Under the pieces are notes generated by a model, which saw nothing but the letters and a program-made list of their open reading frames with translations, ran no database searches and was not told the DNA's origin. A DNA stretch of 40,984 bases from Alkalihalobacillus trypoxylicola (GTDB lineage Bacteria; Bacillota; Bacilli; Bacillales; Bacillaceae_D), in NCBI RefSeq assembly GCF_001590785.1, contig NZ_LTAO01000018.1:1-40984 (forward strand), in the 5' to 3' direction. Positions within the stretch are counted from its first letter, which is position 1, and each line of letters begins with the position of its first letter. Shown here piece by piece: positions 1 to 8,675 of the stretch. Both the position numbers and the translations under genes were made by a program.

Positions 1-302
1 AAAAACGATTAAACGGCCTTAGCCCTATGGAATATAGAGCTAAAGCCGCTTAAACATTTTTTATTATTTCCACTGTCTACTTGACAGGGGGCACTTCACA
101 GTAAGGAGGGTTCTTGGTTCGTTCTTGATGTTTGTATCCATTACACATCATAAAAACGATTAAACGGCCTTAGCCCTATGGAATATAGAGCTAAAGCCGC
201 TTAAACATTTTTTATTATTTCCACTGTCTACTTGACAGGGGGCACTTCACAGTAAGGAGGGTTCTTGGTTCGTTCTTGATGTTTGTATCCATTACACATC
301 AT
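1..302. repeat. Perfect 151-bp tandem duplication
   Basis: Positions 1-151 and 152-302 are identical as far as I can read, with a period of exactly 151 bp. Each copy holds a 15-bp hairpin (14-48 and 165-199), a small CTGTC/GACAG hairpin, and an end resembling the sequence near 40600-40650. The repeat lies just downstream of the catalase stop codon. It is either a very recent duplication or an assembly artefact at the edge of the window. Confidence 0.9.
14..48 (-). terminator. Hairpin, probable terminator (first copy)
   Basis: Arms 14-28 and 34-48 pair over 15 positions around a 5-nt loop. On the minus strand the only deviations are two G-U wobbles; on the plus strand these become A-C mismatches, so the minus-strand RNA is the better folder. 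A T-rich stretch follows on the minus strand (complement of 1-13). The same hairpin recurs at 165-199. It could end transcription of the catalase gene. Confidence 0.5.
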
Positions 303-352
303 TTCAATTTCCGCATTAGGATTTTCTTTAAAAGTAACTTCTGTCCCAGCCC

Positions 353-2017
353 CTAATAAGGATCAGATACTTCACTTTCTTCAATGGCCTGTTGAATAGC
401 CGCTTCTGAACTATCTGCTCCCATTGCATTGCGGTGAGAAGGATGCTCTGTTGTTTTTTCTGATTTTAAACCTTCACTAACTCGTTCTCCGTATTCCTGA
501 TCGCATTCGAAGAAAAAGTTGACCATTGTTTCTTGAATCTTTTGGTCGCAAGGCATTAATGCCTTAACTAAGTTACTAATTAACTCATCCTGTTCCCATT
601 TGGCGAGTCGTCTATAAGTTTCACCGGCCTGCGCATAATCATTTGTTCGATCAATTGATTTTCTTGAAAGTTCTCCTGACACTAACGGAGTATATTCCTT
701 ACCCTCTTGTTTACTCTCTTTTAATCCCCCTAAAATGCTCGGCTCATAATTCACATGAGGATTTTGCTTTGTTCCTTGATCGACATAATACTGCATTTGT
801 CCATCTCTTTGGTTTGTTGCAACATGCTTTTTCGGAGCATTTATAGGTAACTGTAAATAGTTTGTCCCTACACGATAGCGCTGTGTATCAGAGTATGAAA
901 AGGTTCTTCCCTGTAGCAATTTATCATCTGAAAAATCTAGCCCATCAACAAGCACTCCTGTTCCAAAAGCGACTTGCTCGACTTCTGCAAAATAGTTTTG
1001 TGGATTTTTATTGAGAACCATTTTTCCGACCGGTACCCAAGGAAATTCCTCTTTTCTCCATAATTTTGTCGGATCAAGAGGGTCAAAATCTAATTCAGGA
1101 TGTTCATCATCAGTCATCACTTGAACAAACAATTCCCATTCAGGATAGTTCCCCTCTTCAATCGCTTCATATAAATCCTGTGTAGCGTGATTAAAATTCT
1201 TCCCTTGTACTTGCTCTGCTTGTTTTTGAGTTAGATTTTTGATTGGTTGTTTTGGCTCCCAGTGGTATTTGACTAAGTGAGCGACTCCTTCCTCATTAAC
1301 CCATTTATATGTATTTACTCCCGATCCTTGCATCATCCGATAATTCGCAGGAATTCCCCAAGGAGAAAACAGAAAGGTAATCATATGAAGAGCTTCTGGT
1401 GATTGAGAAACAAAATCGAAAATACGCTCTCCATCCTGGATATTTGTAACAGGGTCAGGTTTGAAGGCATGAACTAAATCAGGAAATTTAAGCGCATCTC
1501 GAATAAAGAAAATCTTTAAATTATTACCGACTAAGTCCCAATTTCCATCCTCTGTATAAAATTTGACGGCAAAACCCCGAGGATCTCTTAATGTTTCAGG
1601 TGAATGTCCACCATGTATGACACTAGAAAATCGAACAAACACCGGGGTTTGCTTTCCTTTTTTCTGAAATAATTTGGCTCTAGTATATTTGGCAATAGGT
1701 TCATTCCCAAAAGAGCCGTAAGTCTCAAAATATCCATGAGCACCTGCTCCTCTCGCATGAACCACTCTTTCTGGGATTCTCTCTCTATCAAAATGACTGA
1801 TTTTCTCAAGAAAATCATAATTTTCTAACGTAGTCGGCCCACGGCTACCTACTGTTCTCATATTTTGATTATTTGTAACTGGATGGCCTTGGCGATTCGT
1901 AAGGGTTTCTTCATTCTCATTTGTACCGAAACGAGCATCTACTGAATCCCCTTCTCCTGAAACATTTATACCAATGGAGTCTTTCTTTTCTTTACCCAAA
2001 TAAACACTTCCTTTCAA
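353..2017 (-). CDS. Haem catalase (monofunctional, clade 3 type)
   Basis: Decomposes hydrogen peroxide to water and oxygen in the cytoplasm. Visible family marks are the distal His in [12 protein letters not shown], the distal Asn in DLVGNN, and the proximal haem Tyr in the RxxxY stretch of [14 protein letters not shown]. At 554 aa it is longer than B. subtilis KatA (about 480 aa) because of a C-terminal tail and an N-terminal extension of about 38 residues before the conserved [14 protein letters not shown] start. No ATG occurs upstream of the core. The start is a TTG at 2017 with AAGGA 6-7 bases before it; a second TTG six codons on (1999) also has a good AAAGGA. A KatA or KatX/KatB-like role cannot be separated from sequence alone. 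Its immediate neighbour on the right is the divergent azoR. Confidence 0.95.
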   Translation of the reverse strand: MKGSVYLGKEKKDSIGINVSGEGDSVDARFGTNENEETLTNRQGHPVTNNQNMRTVGSRGPTTLENYDFLEKISHFDRERIPERVVHARGAGAHGYFETYGSFGNEPIAKYTRAKLFQKKGKQTPVFVRFSSVIHGGHSPETLRDPRGFAVKFYTEDGNWDLVGNNLKIFFIRDALKFPDLVHAFKPDPVTNIQDGERIFDFVSQSPEALHMITFLFSPWGIPANYRMMQGSGVNTYKWVNEEGVAHLVKYHWEPKQPIKNLTQKQAEQVQGKNFNHATQDLYEAIEEGNYPEWELFVQVMTDDEHPELDFDPLDPTKLWRKEEFPWVPVGKMVLNKNPQNYFAEVEQVAFGTGVLVDGLDFSDDKLLQGRTFSYSDTQRYRVGTNYLQLPINAPKKHVATNQRDGQMQYYVDQGTKQNPHVNYEPSILGGLKESKQEGKEYTPLVSGELSRKSIDRTNDYAQAGETYRRLAKWEQDELISNLVKALMPCDQKIQETMVNFFFECDQEYGERVSEGLKSEKTTEHPSHRNAMGADSSEAAIQQAIEESEVSDPY

Positions 2018-2350
2018 ATCTTTTCCTTCACGATTAAGAATGTCCTACTCACAAGATTAATATGTACAACGATAATAAAAATCGTGATTACCTGAGGAAA
2101 GAAATAGAGTGTTTACTCAGATTTTTTAAGAGGCTTGGACAGGAATAGAAAGAAACTTCAAAACGAAGGAGTGATGACAACGTGTATGAGTATAAGAAGC
2201 ATTAAAGGTATCAGCTAACCCTGAAAATCCTAGGTTTCTCCTGAAGTGGTTAAACTTAACATTTTTATATGATTCATCTTTCTAAGCATAGCTTTTAATC
2301 ATATTTCTGCTTCTTGATTAGTAGAATTTTATATTTTACAAGCATTTTTA
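2018..2350. other. Divergent intergenic region, catalase/azoR
   Basis: This is the left part of the 421-bp gap between the divergent catalase and azoR genes. The only notable symmetry is an inverted repeat ACGAT-N7-ATCGT at 2069-2085, about 50 bp upstream of the catalase start, which might be an operator. It does not match the PerR consensus well. I saw no small gene that I trust. Confidence 0.35.
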
Positions 2351-2406
2351 TTTACAAAGTACCTTCATTTCTGTTACAATTCAAAAGTTACTATAAAAAG
2401 TATAGT
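2351..2406 (+). promoter_or_regulatory. azoR promoter with HxlR/YodB-like operator
   Basis: A sigma-A style promoter is readable: -35 TTTACA (2351-2356), 18-bp spacer, -10 TACAAT (2375-2380). Just downstream, over the expected transcription start, lies an inverted repeat ACTATA-N5-TATAGT (2390-2406) that contains TACT-N6-AGTA (2389-2402). TACT...AGTA half-sites are typical of HxlR/DUF24 quinone- and diamide-sensing repressors such as YodB, which control azoreductases in B. subtilis. The operator assignment is inference. Confidence 0.5.
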
Positions 2407-2438
2407 TAAATATTACGTTTTTTGGAGGTTTTTTTTAA

Positions 2439-3080
2439 ATGAATGTATTAGTTATAAAAGCAAACAATCGTCCTGCTTCTGAAGGAGTTTCAAGTAAAAT
2501 GTATGAAACATTTATGGAAGCTATTCAAAACAATAGTGAGCTTAAAGTGACAACTTATGATGTATTTGCAGAAGAAATGCCATATTTTGGTCAAGAGCTT
2601 TTTGATGCATTTGGTAAATTACAGACAGGTGCTGAATTAAATAAAACAGAGCAAACGCTTCTAAACGCCAAACAAAAAGCAATGGATTTACTAACAGCTG
2701 CTGATCTTGTCGTTTTTGCTTTCCCGCTATGGAATTTAACAATTCCAGCACGTTTACAAACATTTATTGATTACACATATGCAGCTGGATATTCATTTAA
2801 GTATGATGAAAATGGAAATATGATCAATCTTATGACTGATAAGAAAGCTATCTTCTTAAATGCCCGTGGTGGTGTTTATTCCATTCCTGAAATGAACGCG
2901 ATGGATATGTCAATTAACTATTTGAGAAATGTTATAGGTGGCATTTATGGTATGGAAATCATCGATGAGGTGATTATTGAAGGCCATAACGCATCACCTG
3001 ATAAAGCGGAAGAAATTATTCAAAATGGCTTAGAAAGAGTGAAAGAAGCTGCATCAAAGCTTTCTTTACAAAATGTATAA
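2439..3080 (+). CDS. azoR: FMN-dependent NADH:quinone/azo oxidoreductase (AzoR)
   Basis: A 213-aa flavodoxin-fold enzyme that reduces azo bonds and quinones by two electrons, using FMN and NADH; in bacilli it protects against thiol-reactive quinones. Family marks are the N-terminal beta strand MNVLVIKAN followed by a phosphate-binding loop, the FMN-binding FPLWNLTIPARLQTFIDY segment (about residues 94-111), and the NARGGVYS loop (about 142-149). Length is usual for the family. The ATG at 2439 follows a strong TTGGAGG. It is monocistronic, with a promoter/operator upstream and a terminator at 3124-3174. Confidence 0.95.
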   Translation: MNVLVIKANNRPASEGVSSKMYETFMEAIQNNSELKVTTYDVFAEEMPYFGQELFDAFGKLQTGAELNKTEQTLLNAKQKAMDLLTAADLVVFAFPLWNLTIPARLQTFIDYTYAAGYSFKYDENGNMINLMTDKKAIFLNARGGVYSIPEMNAMDMSINYLRNVIGGIYGMEIIDEVIIEGHNASPDKAEEIIQNGLERVKEAASKLSLQNV

Positions 3081-3123
3081 TTCATAAATGACTAGCGGGT
3101 GGGACATAACCCTCTTTAAAAAC

Positions 3124-3174
3124 AAAAAACGAGTCGCTTGAACAGAATGTTGTTCACTCGACTCGTTTTTTTGT
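3124..3174 (+). terminator. Rho-independent terminator of azoR
   Basis: Outer arms ACGAGTCG/CGACTCGT plus inner GAACA/TGTTC pairing, followed by a run of seven Ts. It lies 45 bp after the azoR stop. A GGGTGGGACA repeat fragment precedes it (3097-3106). Confidence 0.85.
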
Positions 3175-3179
3175 TTCAT

Positions 3180-3590
3180 TCTTTTGTTTTCTCTCCACAA
3201 GATGACGAAACTCTTTCCGATACTGCTTTTGTACCTTTCGCTCCGTTCGTCATACTTTTCTGTCACTGACAACCTCACTCGCTTCAATCTGACGATCAAA
3301 AGCTTCTACTTTTTCATCTAAATGCCGGAGTTCCTCATACATCTTCAACGACTTTTCCACTTCCTTTTGAATGGGCACGGAAACGATTGATTGACCGATA
3401 ACTTGGTTCTTCTCCTTGGGCAAGCCACATCATATGAGGATGATAAGCCGGACACCCCGTTTCGCGGTAGAATTCATGGAAAGCTTCCTCTGGAATACTT
3501 TCGACTAAGCGATGAACGGAATAGGCAATGTCGTACTCTGATCGTTTTCTCTCTAAAATCTAAAGGGAATATCACGTGATTCAAAAATAA
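3180..3590 (-). pseudogene. Decayed IS1182-like transposase remnant
   Basis: Minus-strand fragments match the N-terminal part of IS1182-family transposases. NHVIFPLDFREK is followed, after a one-base frameshift near 3540, by YDIAYSVHRLVESIPEEAF and then GCPAYHPHMM. This is joined directly to WLAQGEEPSYRSINRFRAH, although a stretch normally separates these two motifs, so there is an internal deletion. A further, truncated linker region runs to about 3180 with a stop codon in it, and the catalytic core is missing. The remnant is non-functional. It may have been carried in with the neighbouring repeat sequence. Confidence 0.75.
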
Positions 3591-3593
3591 ACG

Positions 3594-3745
3594 TTCTTAT
3601 TTAGTGGACGAAAACATGCGGAGACTCCCGTGGGATTTAGTGGCAGGTCGAAATCCACTTTTTTGATAAAAAAGTTAGTTCGGCGCCACCCCACAGGACG
3701 CGGAGCATGATTTCGGGAACGGAGAGCGGAGAACTGGTTATCATC
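3594..3745. repeat. Degenerate Bacillaceae intergenic repeat
   Basis: This stretch has the GCGGAGACTCCCGTGGGA and CCCACAGGACGCGGAGC type of sequence that I associate with palindromic intergenic repeats in Bacillaceae genomes. It is richer in GC than its flanks and carries no plausible gene. An open frame on the minus strand here (3581-3826) has no recognisable protein content. Confidence 0.5.
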
Positions 3746-3819
3746 ATCCACTATCACTTCTATAAACAGTTTGTTTTTATATTTGACACATAATAGTATG
3801 AAAATTTCCTTAAATATGA

Positions 3820-3863
3820 TTGACAATTTTATCGAAAGGGTTTATCGTTGATAACGATTATCA
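3820..3863 (+). promoter_or_regulatory. Promoter region with Fur box
   Basis: A 7-1-7 Fur-type palindrome TGATAACGATTATCA lies at 3849-3863, differing from the consensus half-sites at one base. A TTGACA hexamer (3820-3825) lies 17 bp before a weak -10 (3843-3848), so Fur-Fe2+ would overlap the promoter. It sits 38 bp before the siderophore transporter ATG. Iron repression of the four-gene operon follows from established Fur biology. Confidence 0.8.
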
Positions 3864-3900
3864 ATTTCATAACAAAACAGCATAAAAGGGGTCTATTTAT

Positions 3901-4968
3901 ATGAAAAAAATATCTTTGTACATATTAATGCTTTTATTATTATCAGTTGTTTTAATTGGTTGTTCTACATCTGATTCAGAGGAAGAAAATACAACGGATA
4001 ACAATAGTGATGAAACGACATCAGAAGAAACAACAGAAAATGAAACGGATGCAGAGTATCCTATCACAATTGAACACGCTTTAGGTGAAGCCGTTATTGA
4101 ATCAAAGCCAGAAAGAATTGCTACGATTCAATGGGCAAACCATGATATTGTACTAGCACTTGGAGTTGAGCCAGTTGGTTTTTCAGCAGCTAACTTCGGA
4201 GTAGAAGATGATAGTGGATTACTTCCTTGGACAACAGAGAAGCTTGAAGAATTAGGTATTGAAAATCCAAACATTTATCAAGATACAGACGGATTAGATT
4301 TTGAAGCCATTGCTGATAGTAATCCAGATGTTATTCTTGCGGCATATTCTGGTATTACAGAAGAAGATTACGAGATTTTAACTCAAATTGCTCCAGTGGT
4401 TGCTTATCCAACTTCTCCTTGGACGACAACTTGGCGTGAACAAGTATTATTAAATGCAGAAGGTATGGGAATGAAGGAAGATGGTGAGCAATTAATTGCT
4501 GATACCGAGCAATTAATTGAAGATAAAGTAGCTGAATATCCTGAAATTGTTGGTAAAAAGATTGTATGGGTTAACTTCTCAGCAACTGATATGTCTGGAC
4601 TACACCTTTACACACCAACTGACACAAGAGTTTCATTTTTACAAGAGCTTGGAATGGAATACCCTGAAAATATTATTGAAATGATTGAAGATGAAACAGC
4701 TTATTCTTTAAATTTAAGTTCTGAAAATGCTGATGTATTAAATGAAGCAGATGTTATTATCGGATATGGTGATGAAAGCTTATACGAAGCAGTTAAAGCC
4801 GACTCACGATTAGGACAAATCACTGCAATTGAAAGAGGTTCTGTTGCATTTATTGGTGGAAATTCTACTCTAGCTGCTTCTGGAACGCCTAACCCGCTTT
4901 CTATTGCTTACACGATTGACGACTATCTTGATATAATCGCTGATGCTGTCAGCAAGATTGATGAGTAA
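3901..4968 (+). CDS. Fe3+-siderophore ABC transporter, substrate-binding lipoprotein
   Basis: A 355-aa extracellular receptor that captures a ferric siderophore and delivers it to the permeases encoded next. A signal peptide ends in the lipobox LIGC (Cys21), followed by an acidic, Ser/Thr-rich linker (about 22-50) typical of membrane-anchored Gram-positive receptors. The FecB/PeripBP fold starts at YPITIEHALGEAVIESKPERIATI, with the usual DVILAAYSG strand around residue 140. The ATG at 3901 is preceded by AAAGGGG. It is first in a Fur-boxed operon, and the next gene overlaps its end. The siderophore cannot be assigned; hydroxamate-type receptors are the nearest I recall. Confidence 0.92.
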   Translation: MKKISLYILMLLLLSVVLIGCSTSDSEEENTTDNNSDETTSEETTENETDAEYPITIEHALGEAVIESKPERIATIQWANHDIVLALGVEPVGFSAANFGVEDDSGLLPWTTEKLEELGIENPNIYQDTDGLDFEAIADSNPDVILAAYSGITEEDYEILTQIAPVVAYPTSPWTTTWREQVLLNAEGMGMKEDGEQLIADTEQLIEDKVAEYPEIVGKKIVWVNFSATDMSGLHLYTPTDTRVSFLQELGMEYPENIIEMIEDETAYSLNLSSENADVLNEADVIIGYGDESLYEAVKADSRLGQITAIERGSVAFIGGNSTLAASGTPNPLSIAYTIDDYLDIIADAVSKIDE

Positions 4969-5998
4969 TATTGTTTTAAAAGTAAAAGAACCAAAAAGCT
5001 ATAAACCAAAATTTTTATCCATTGTAATCATTCTCTCTATTATTCTGCTATGCATTTCTATCGTTGCATCATTAGCATTAGGCTCTAGAGTTGTCCAATT
5101 AGAAGAGTTAATCGCAGGTTTATTTCAATTAGATATGAGTTCTTACGGTGTCAGTGTAGTACAAGAACGGATACCGAGAACAATATTTAGTTTATTCTGC
5201 GGTGCAGCTTTAGGTGTCTCTGGAGCTCTTATGCAAGCAGTGACTAGAAATCCGATTGCCGATCCGAGTATATTAGGTGTCAATACTGGAGCTGCTCTGT
5301 TTGTTGTAGGAGGAATTGCTTTCTTCAACATATCTACAGCTTCTCAGTTCATTACATTAGCGATAATTGGAGCAATGATTACAGCCATTTTTGTATATGG
5401 AATTGGCTCTATGGGGCGAGCAGGTGCTACGCCCCTAAAGCTTGTTTTAGCTGGAGCAGCCACTAGTGCCGCACTTTCTTCTTTAATTACCGCAATTATG
5501 CTTCCACGTTCTTATGTTATGGATCAATTCAGATTTTGGCAGGTTGGAAGTGTTGGAGCAGGTACTTGGAGCTCTGTTACTACTTTTCTACCTATTTTAA
5601 TCATTGGTATTATTTTAGCTATCGTATCTGCATCCGCTTTAAATGCTTTAGCACTTGGTGATGAAGTAGCAACAGGACAAGGAGTTCGTACAGGTTATTT
5701 AAGAATGATCGCTGCCTTTTCGGGAGTTATTCTCTGTGGAGCAGCAACAGCTTTAGCAGGTCCTATAGCTTTTGTGGGGCTTTTATCTACCCATCTTATA
5801 CGGTTAATTTTAGGTCCCGACTTACGTTATCTTATACCCTTATCAGCCATTTCTGGTGCGATTATTTTAACAATAGCCGATGTAACTGGTAGACTTATCG
5901 GTGGTACTGGTGAAGTGGAAGCTGGCGTTGTTACAGCCTTTATAGGAGCTCCCATACTCATCCTATTAGCTACGAGAATGAAAGTGCGGTCATTATGA
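4961..5998 (+). CDS. Siderophore ABC transporter permease (FecCD family)
   Basis: An integral membrane half-permease of the BtuC/FecCD type with about nine to ten hydrophobic segments. Family marks include RIPRTIFSLFCGAALGVSGA, the motif RNPIADPSILGVNTGA, and GPIAFVGLLSTHLIRLILGPD near residues 265-285, the cytoplasmic region that contacts the ATPase. I chose the ATG at 4961, which overlaps the preceding stop (ATGAGTAA); an in-frame ATG at 4943 would add six residues. No strong ribosome binding site is seen, so translational coupling is likely. It pairs with the next permease. Confidence 0.93.
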   Translation: MSNIVLKVKEPKSYKPKFLSIVIILSIILLCISIVASLALGSRVVQLEELIAGLFQLDMSSYGVSVVQERIPRTIFSLFCGAALGVSGALMQAVTRNPIADPSILGVNTGAALFVVGGIAFFNISTASQFITLAIIGAMITAIFVYGIGSMGRAGATPLKLVLAGAATSAALSSLITAIMLPRSYVMDQFRFWQVGSVGAGTWSSVTTFLPILIIGIILAIVSASALNALALGDEVATGQGVRTGYLRMIAAFSGVILCGAATALAGPIAFVGLLSTHLIRLILGPDLRYLIPLSAISGAIILTIADVTGRLIGGTGEVEAGVVTAFIGAPILILLATRMKVRSL

Positions 5999-7026
5999 AA
6001 AATTCAACGATCTCGATTATTAAACAGGGACAAAAGAAAAGAAAACAACGCTGGCTCATTGTTAATATTCTGTTAATCATCCTTGCATGTTGCCTTTGTT
6101 GTTTGATGTTATTATTAGGTAATACCATTTACCCGATCCAAGATGTGTTTCGCTCGCTTATGGGAGAAACGTTAAGCGGGGTTAATTTTGCCGTTAATAC
6201 AATACGACTACCAAGAATGTTAGCAGGCTTTTTTGCAGGAATTGCATTTGGTATTGCCGGAAATACCTTTCAAACGATGCTACGGAACCCCCTTGCAAAT
6301 CCTGATATTCTAGGAATTACAGCTGGCTCAAGTGTAGCGGCTTTATTTTGCATTCTAATTTTTCAAACGAACAATACAGTTGTTTCCTTAGCAGCTGTAA
6401 CAGCTGGATTGCTTACAGCCATTATCATTTATTTTTTATCAAGAGGAAAATCCTTTGCGATTGGACGTCTTATACTTGTCGGGATAGGAATTCAAGCGAT
6501 GCTTAGCGCCCTTATCTCTTATCTCCTAATGATTGGTGCCCAAGAAGATATTCCGAGTGCATTAAGATGGTTAAGTGGAAGTCTTAACGGTGTTCAATTA
6601 TCTAGTCTTCCTCCACTTATGATTACCGTTTTAATTTGTGCTCCTATTGTCTTGTTTCTAAGCAAGCATTTAAGTGTATTAGAGCTAGGTGAACAATCAG
6701 CCACCTCATTAGGATTGAATACAAATATGGTAAGGTTATTGCTCATTTTATGCTCGGTTTCTATGGTTGCGATCGCTACAGCTACTACAGGACCTATTGC
6801 TTTTGTCGCCTTTCTTTCAGGTCCTATTGCTAAGAGATTAGTAGGAGCTGGACAATCCAATGTTATTCCATCAGGTCTAGTTGGTATTAATTTAGTTTTA
6901 GCAGCGGACTTGATTGGTCAATTTGCTTTTGAGGTGCGGTATCCTGTTGGAGTAATAACAGGCCTTCTTGGAGCTCCATTTTTGCTCTATTTACTCATCC
7001 GAATGAACCGAAAGGGTAGTTTATAA
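5995..7026 (+). CDS. Siderophore ABC transporter permease (FecCD family), second subunit
   Basis: A 343-aa membrane protein, the heterodimer partner of the preceding FecCD permease. It has the same landmarks: RLPRMLAGFFAGIAFGIAGN, RNPLANPDILGITAGSSVAA and GPIAFVAFLSGPIAKRLVG. The start codon overlaps the previous stop in an ATGA junction, which points to translational coupling. A short basic cytoplasmic N-terminus (KQGQKKRKQR) precedes the first transmembrane helix. Confidence 0.93.
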   Translation: MKNSTISIIKQGQKKRKQRWLIVNILLIILACCLCCLMLLLGNTIYPIQDVFRSLMGETLSGVNFAVNTIRLPRMLAGFFAGIAFGIAGNTFQTMLRNPLANPDILGITAGSSVAALFCILIFQTNNTVVSLAAVTAGLLTAIIIYFLSRGKSFAIGRLILVGIGIQAMLSALISYLLMIGAQEDIPSALRWLSGSLNGVQLSSLPPLMITVLICAPIVLFLSKHLSVLELGEQSATSLGLNTNMVRLLLILCSVSMVAIATATTGPIAFVAFLSGPIAKRLVGAGQSNVIPSGLVGINLVLAADLIGQFAFEVRYPVGVITGLLGAPFLLYLLIRMNRKGSL

Positions 7027-7838
7027 TGAAACCAATTCATACATTTCAAACAAATTCTGTTACAACTGGATATGACCAAACGACTATACTACATGAAATA
7101 AATGTAGCTATTCCTAGTAACAAAATCAACGTTATAATCGGCGCTAATGCTTGCGGAAAGTCGACTTTGTTAAAAACGATGGCTCGCTTACTCAAACCTC
7201 AATCAGGGCAAATCGTTTTAGACGGTAAATCAATTGATAAAATTCCTTCAAAGCAATTAGCACGAACGTTAGGAATTTTACCTCAATCCCCTATTGTACC
7301 TGAGGGCATTTCTGTTTCTGATTTAGTCGGAAGAGGTCGTTTTCCTCATCAGTCTATTTTTAAAAGCTGGCAAAAAGAGGATTATGAGGCTGTCGCAAGA
7401 GCGATGGAAATTATGAATATTACGGAATTAGCAGATCGGAACATTGATGAGTTATCAGGAGGTCAAAGGCAACGAGTATGGATTGCAATGGCTCTTGCTC
7501 AAGAAACCGATATATTATTTTTAGATGAACCAACTACTTTTTTAGATATTGCCTACCAAGTCGAAATTTTAGATATGCTTACCGATCTTAATAAGAAATA
7601 TGGGACAACCATTGTTATGGTCCTACACGATATTAACTTATCAGCTCGTTATGCAGATCATATTTTCGCTTTAGAAAAAGGAAAACTTATAGCAGAGGGT
7701 AACCCGACAGATGTCATTACAAGTGAATTGGTACAACAAGTTTTTGGTCTGCATAGCACAGTAATAAAAGACCCGATTTCCCAGTCTCCTTTAGTCATTC
7801 CAATAGGCCGTTATCATAACAAAGAAACTAACATTTAA
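7026..7838 (+). CDS. Siderophore ABC transporter ATP-binding protein (FecE/YusV type)
   Basis: A 270-aa cytoplasmic ATPase that drives siderophore uptake. Walker A is GANACGKST (39-47), the ABC signature is LSGGQRQRVW, Walker B is ILFLDEPT, and the H-loop His lies in VMVLHDINLS. The NACGKS form of Walker A and the TTFLDIAYQVE stretch resemble B. subtilis YusV, which serves several siderophore importers. The start overlaps the previous stop by one base (TAATG) and is preceded by AAAGGG. It is last in the operon; a bidirectional terminator follows. Confidence 0.94.
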   Translation: MKPIHTFQTNSVTTGYDQTTILHEINVAIPSNKINVIIGANACGKSTLLKTMARLLKPQSGQIVLDGKSIDKIPSKQLARTLGILPQSPIVPEGISVSDLVGRGRFPHQSIFKSWQKEDYEAVARAMEIMNITELADRNIDELSGGQRQRVWIAMALAQETDILFLDEPTTFLDIAYQVEILDMLTDLNKKYGTTIVMVLHDINLSARYADHIFALEKGKLIAEGNPTDVITSELVQQVFGLHSTVIKDPISQSPLVIPIGRYHNKETNI

Positions 7839-7845
7839 AAACACC

Positions 7846-7880
7846 AAAGAAGCATTCCTTAAGTAAAGGAATGCTTCTTT
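7846..7880. terminator. Bidirectional rho-independent terminator
   Basis: A perfect 15-bp hairpin (arms 7846-7860 and 7866-7880) lies between the converging siderophore operon (+) and the peptidoglycan-binding gene (-). T-rich tails flank it on both strands, so it can serve both. Confidence 0.9.
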
Positions 7881-7889
7881 ATTTATCAT

Positions 7890-8675
7890 CTATTCTATAC
7901 TATACATTAGAGCTTGATAGGTTTCTGCCCCTACTACTCCATCAACCTCTAATGATAGCTCCTCTTGAAACTCCATTACATGCTTTTCTGTTTCAGGCCC
8001 AAAAATGCCATCTACTGCCGTTCCATAGCCTAATCGATTTAATTGCTCTTGAGCACTTTCGACAATTTCTCCTCGGTCTCCCATTCTAACCGGTTCTTCA
8101 AAAGCAGGATATTTTGGCTCTTCAATACTATACATTAAGGCTTGATACGTTTCTGCATTTACAATTCCATCAACCTCTAATGATAGCTCCTCTTGAAACT
8201 CCATTACATGCTTTTCTGTTTCTGGTCCAAAAATGCCATCTACTGCTGTTCCATAGCCTAATCGATTTAATTGCTCTTGAGCCATTTCAACAATTTCTCC
8301 TCGGTCTCCCATTCCAACTGGTTCCTCAAAAGCTGGATATTCTGGCTCTTCAATACTATACGTTAAGGCTTGAGAGGTTTCTACATCTACAATTCCAGTA
8401 ACCTCTAATGATAAATCCTCTTGAAACTTCATTATTTGTTTTTCTGTATCAGGTCCAAAAATACCATCTACATCCGTTTCATAGCCTAAACGATTTAAAT
8501 CTTCTTGAGTCCTCTCTACGATTGCTCCTTGCTCTCCTAATCCAAAAGGTCCCTCAAAAGGAGTAACTTCAGTTGAAGCTTCTACAACTCCAGAGTTATT
8601 GTTAATGGTTACAGGCGCAAATATTAGAGCTGTAGTAAGAAGACCTGTTGTAGCTAGTACGGGTAATCTTTTCAC
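7890..8675 (-). CDS. Secreted protein of three peptidoglycan-binding (PG_binding_1) repeats
   Basis: A 261-aa exported protein. It has a signal peptide (basic start MKRLPV, hydrophobic core, cleavage probably near VEAST) and then three PG_binding_1 domains of about 60 residues, each with RLGY...DGIFGP.T...FQE.L.LEV.G.V, joined by EEP.YPAFEEPV linkers. No catalytic domain follows, so it probably only binds the cell wall. The frame opens at an ATG (8693), but AAGGAG lies inside it, nine bases before a GTG at 8675, which is therefore the likely start. Repeats two and three are nearly identical in DNA with a 228-bp period, showing recent duplication. The stop faces the shared terminator at 7846-7880. 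Confidence 0.88.
   Translation of the reverse strand: MKRLPVLATTGLLTTALIFAPVTINNNSGVVEASTEVTPFEGPFGLGEQGAIVERTQEDLNRLGYETDVDGIFGPDTEKQIMKFQEDLSLEVTGIVDVETSQALTYSIEEPEYPAFEEPVGMGDRGEIVEMAQEQLNRLGYGTAVDGIFGPETEKHVMEFQEELSLEVDGIVNAETYQALMYSIEEPKYPAFEEPVRMGDRGEIVESAQEQLNRLGYGTAVDGIFGPETEKHVMEFQEELSLEVDGVVGAETYQALMYSIE

Noticed and set aside
2150-2240. Possible tiny peptide gene behind a GGAG upstream of azoR
   Set aside because: The frames are only about seven to ten codons long and poorly spaced from the GGAG.
3391-3579. Open frame on the plus strand opposite the transposase remnant
   Set aside because: The coding signal is on the minus strand, where recognisable transposase motifs occur.
8114-8401. 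Open frames on the plus strand inside the peptidoglycan-binding gene
   Set aside because: They are repeated because the gene on the other strand is repeated; the leucine/histidine-rich product has no family features.
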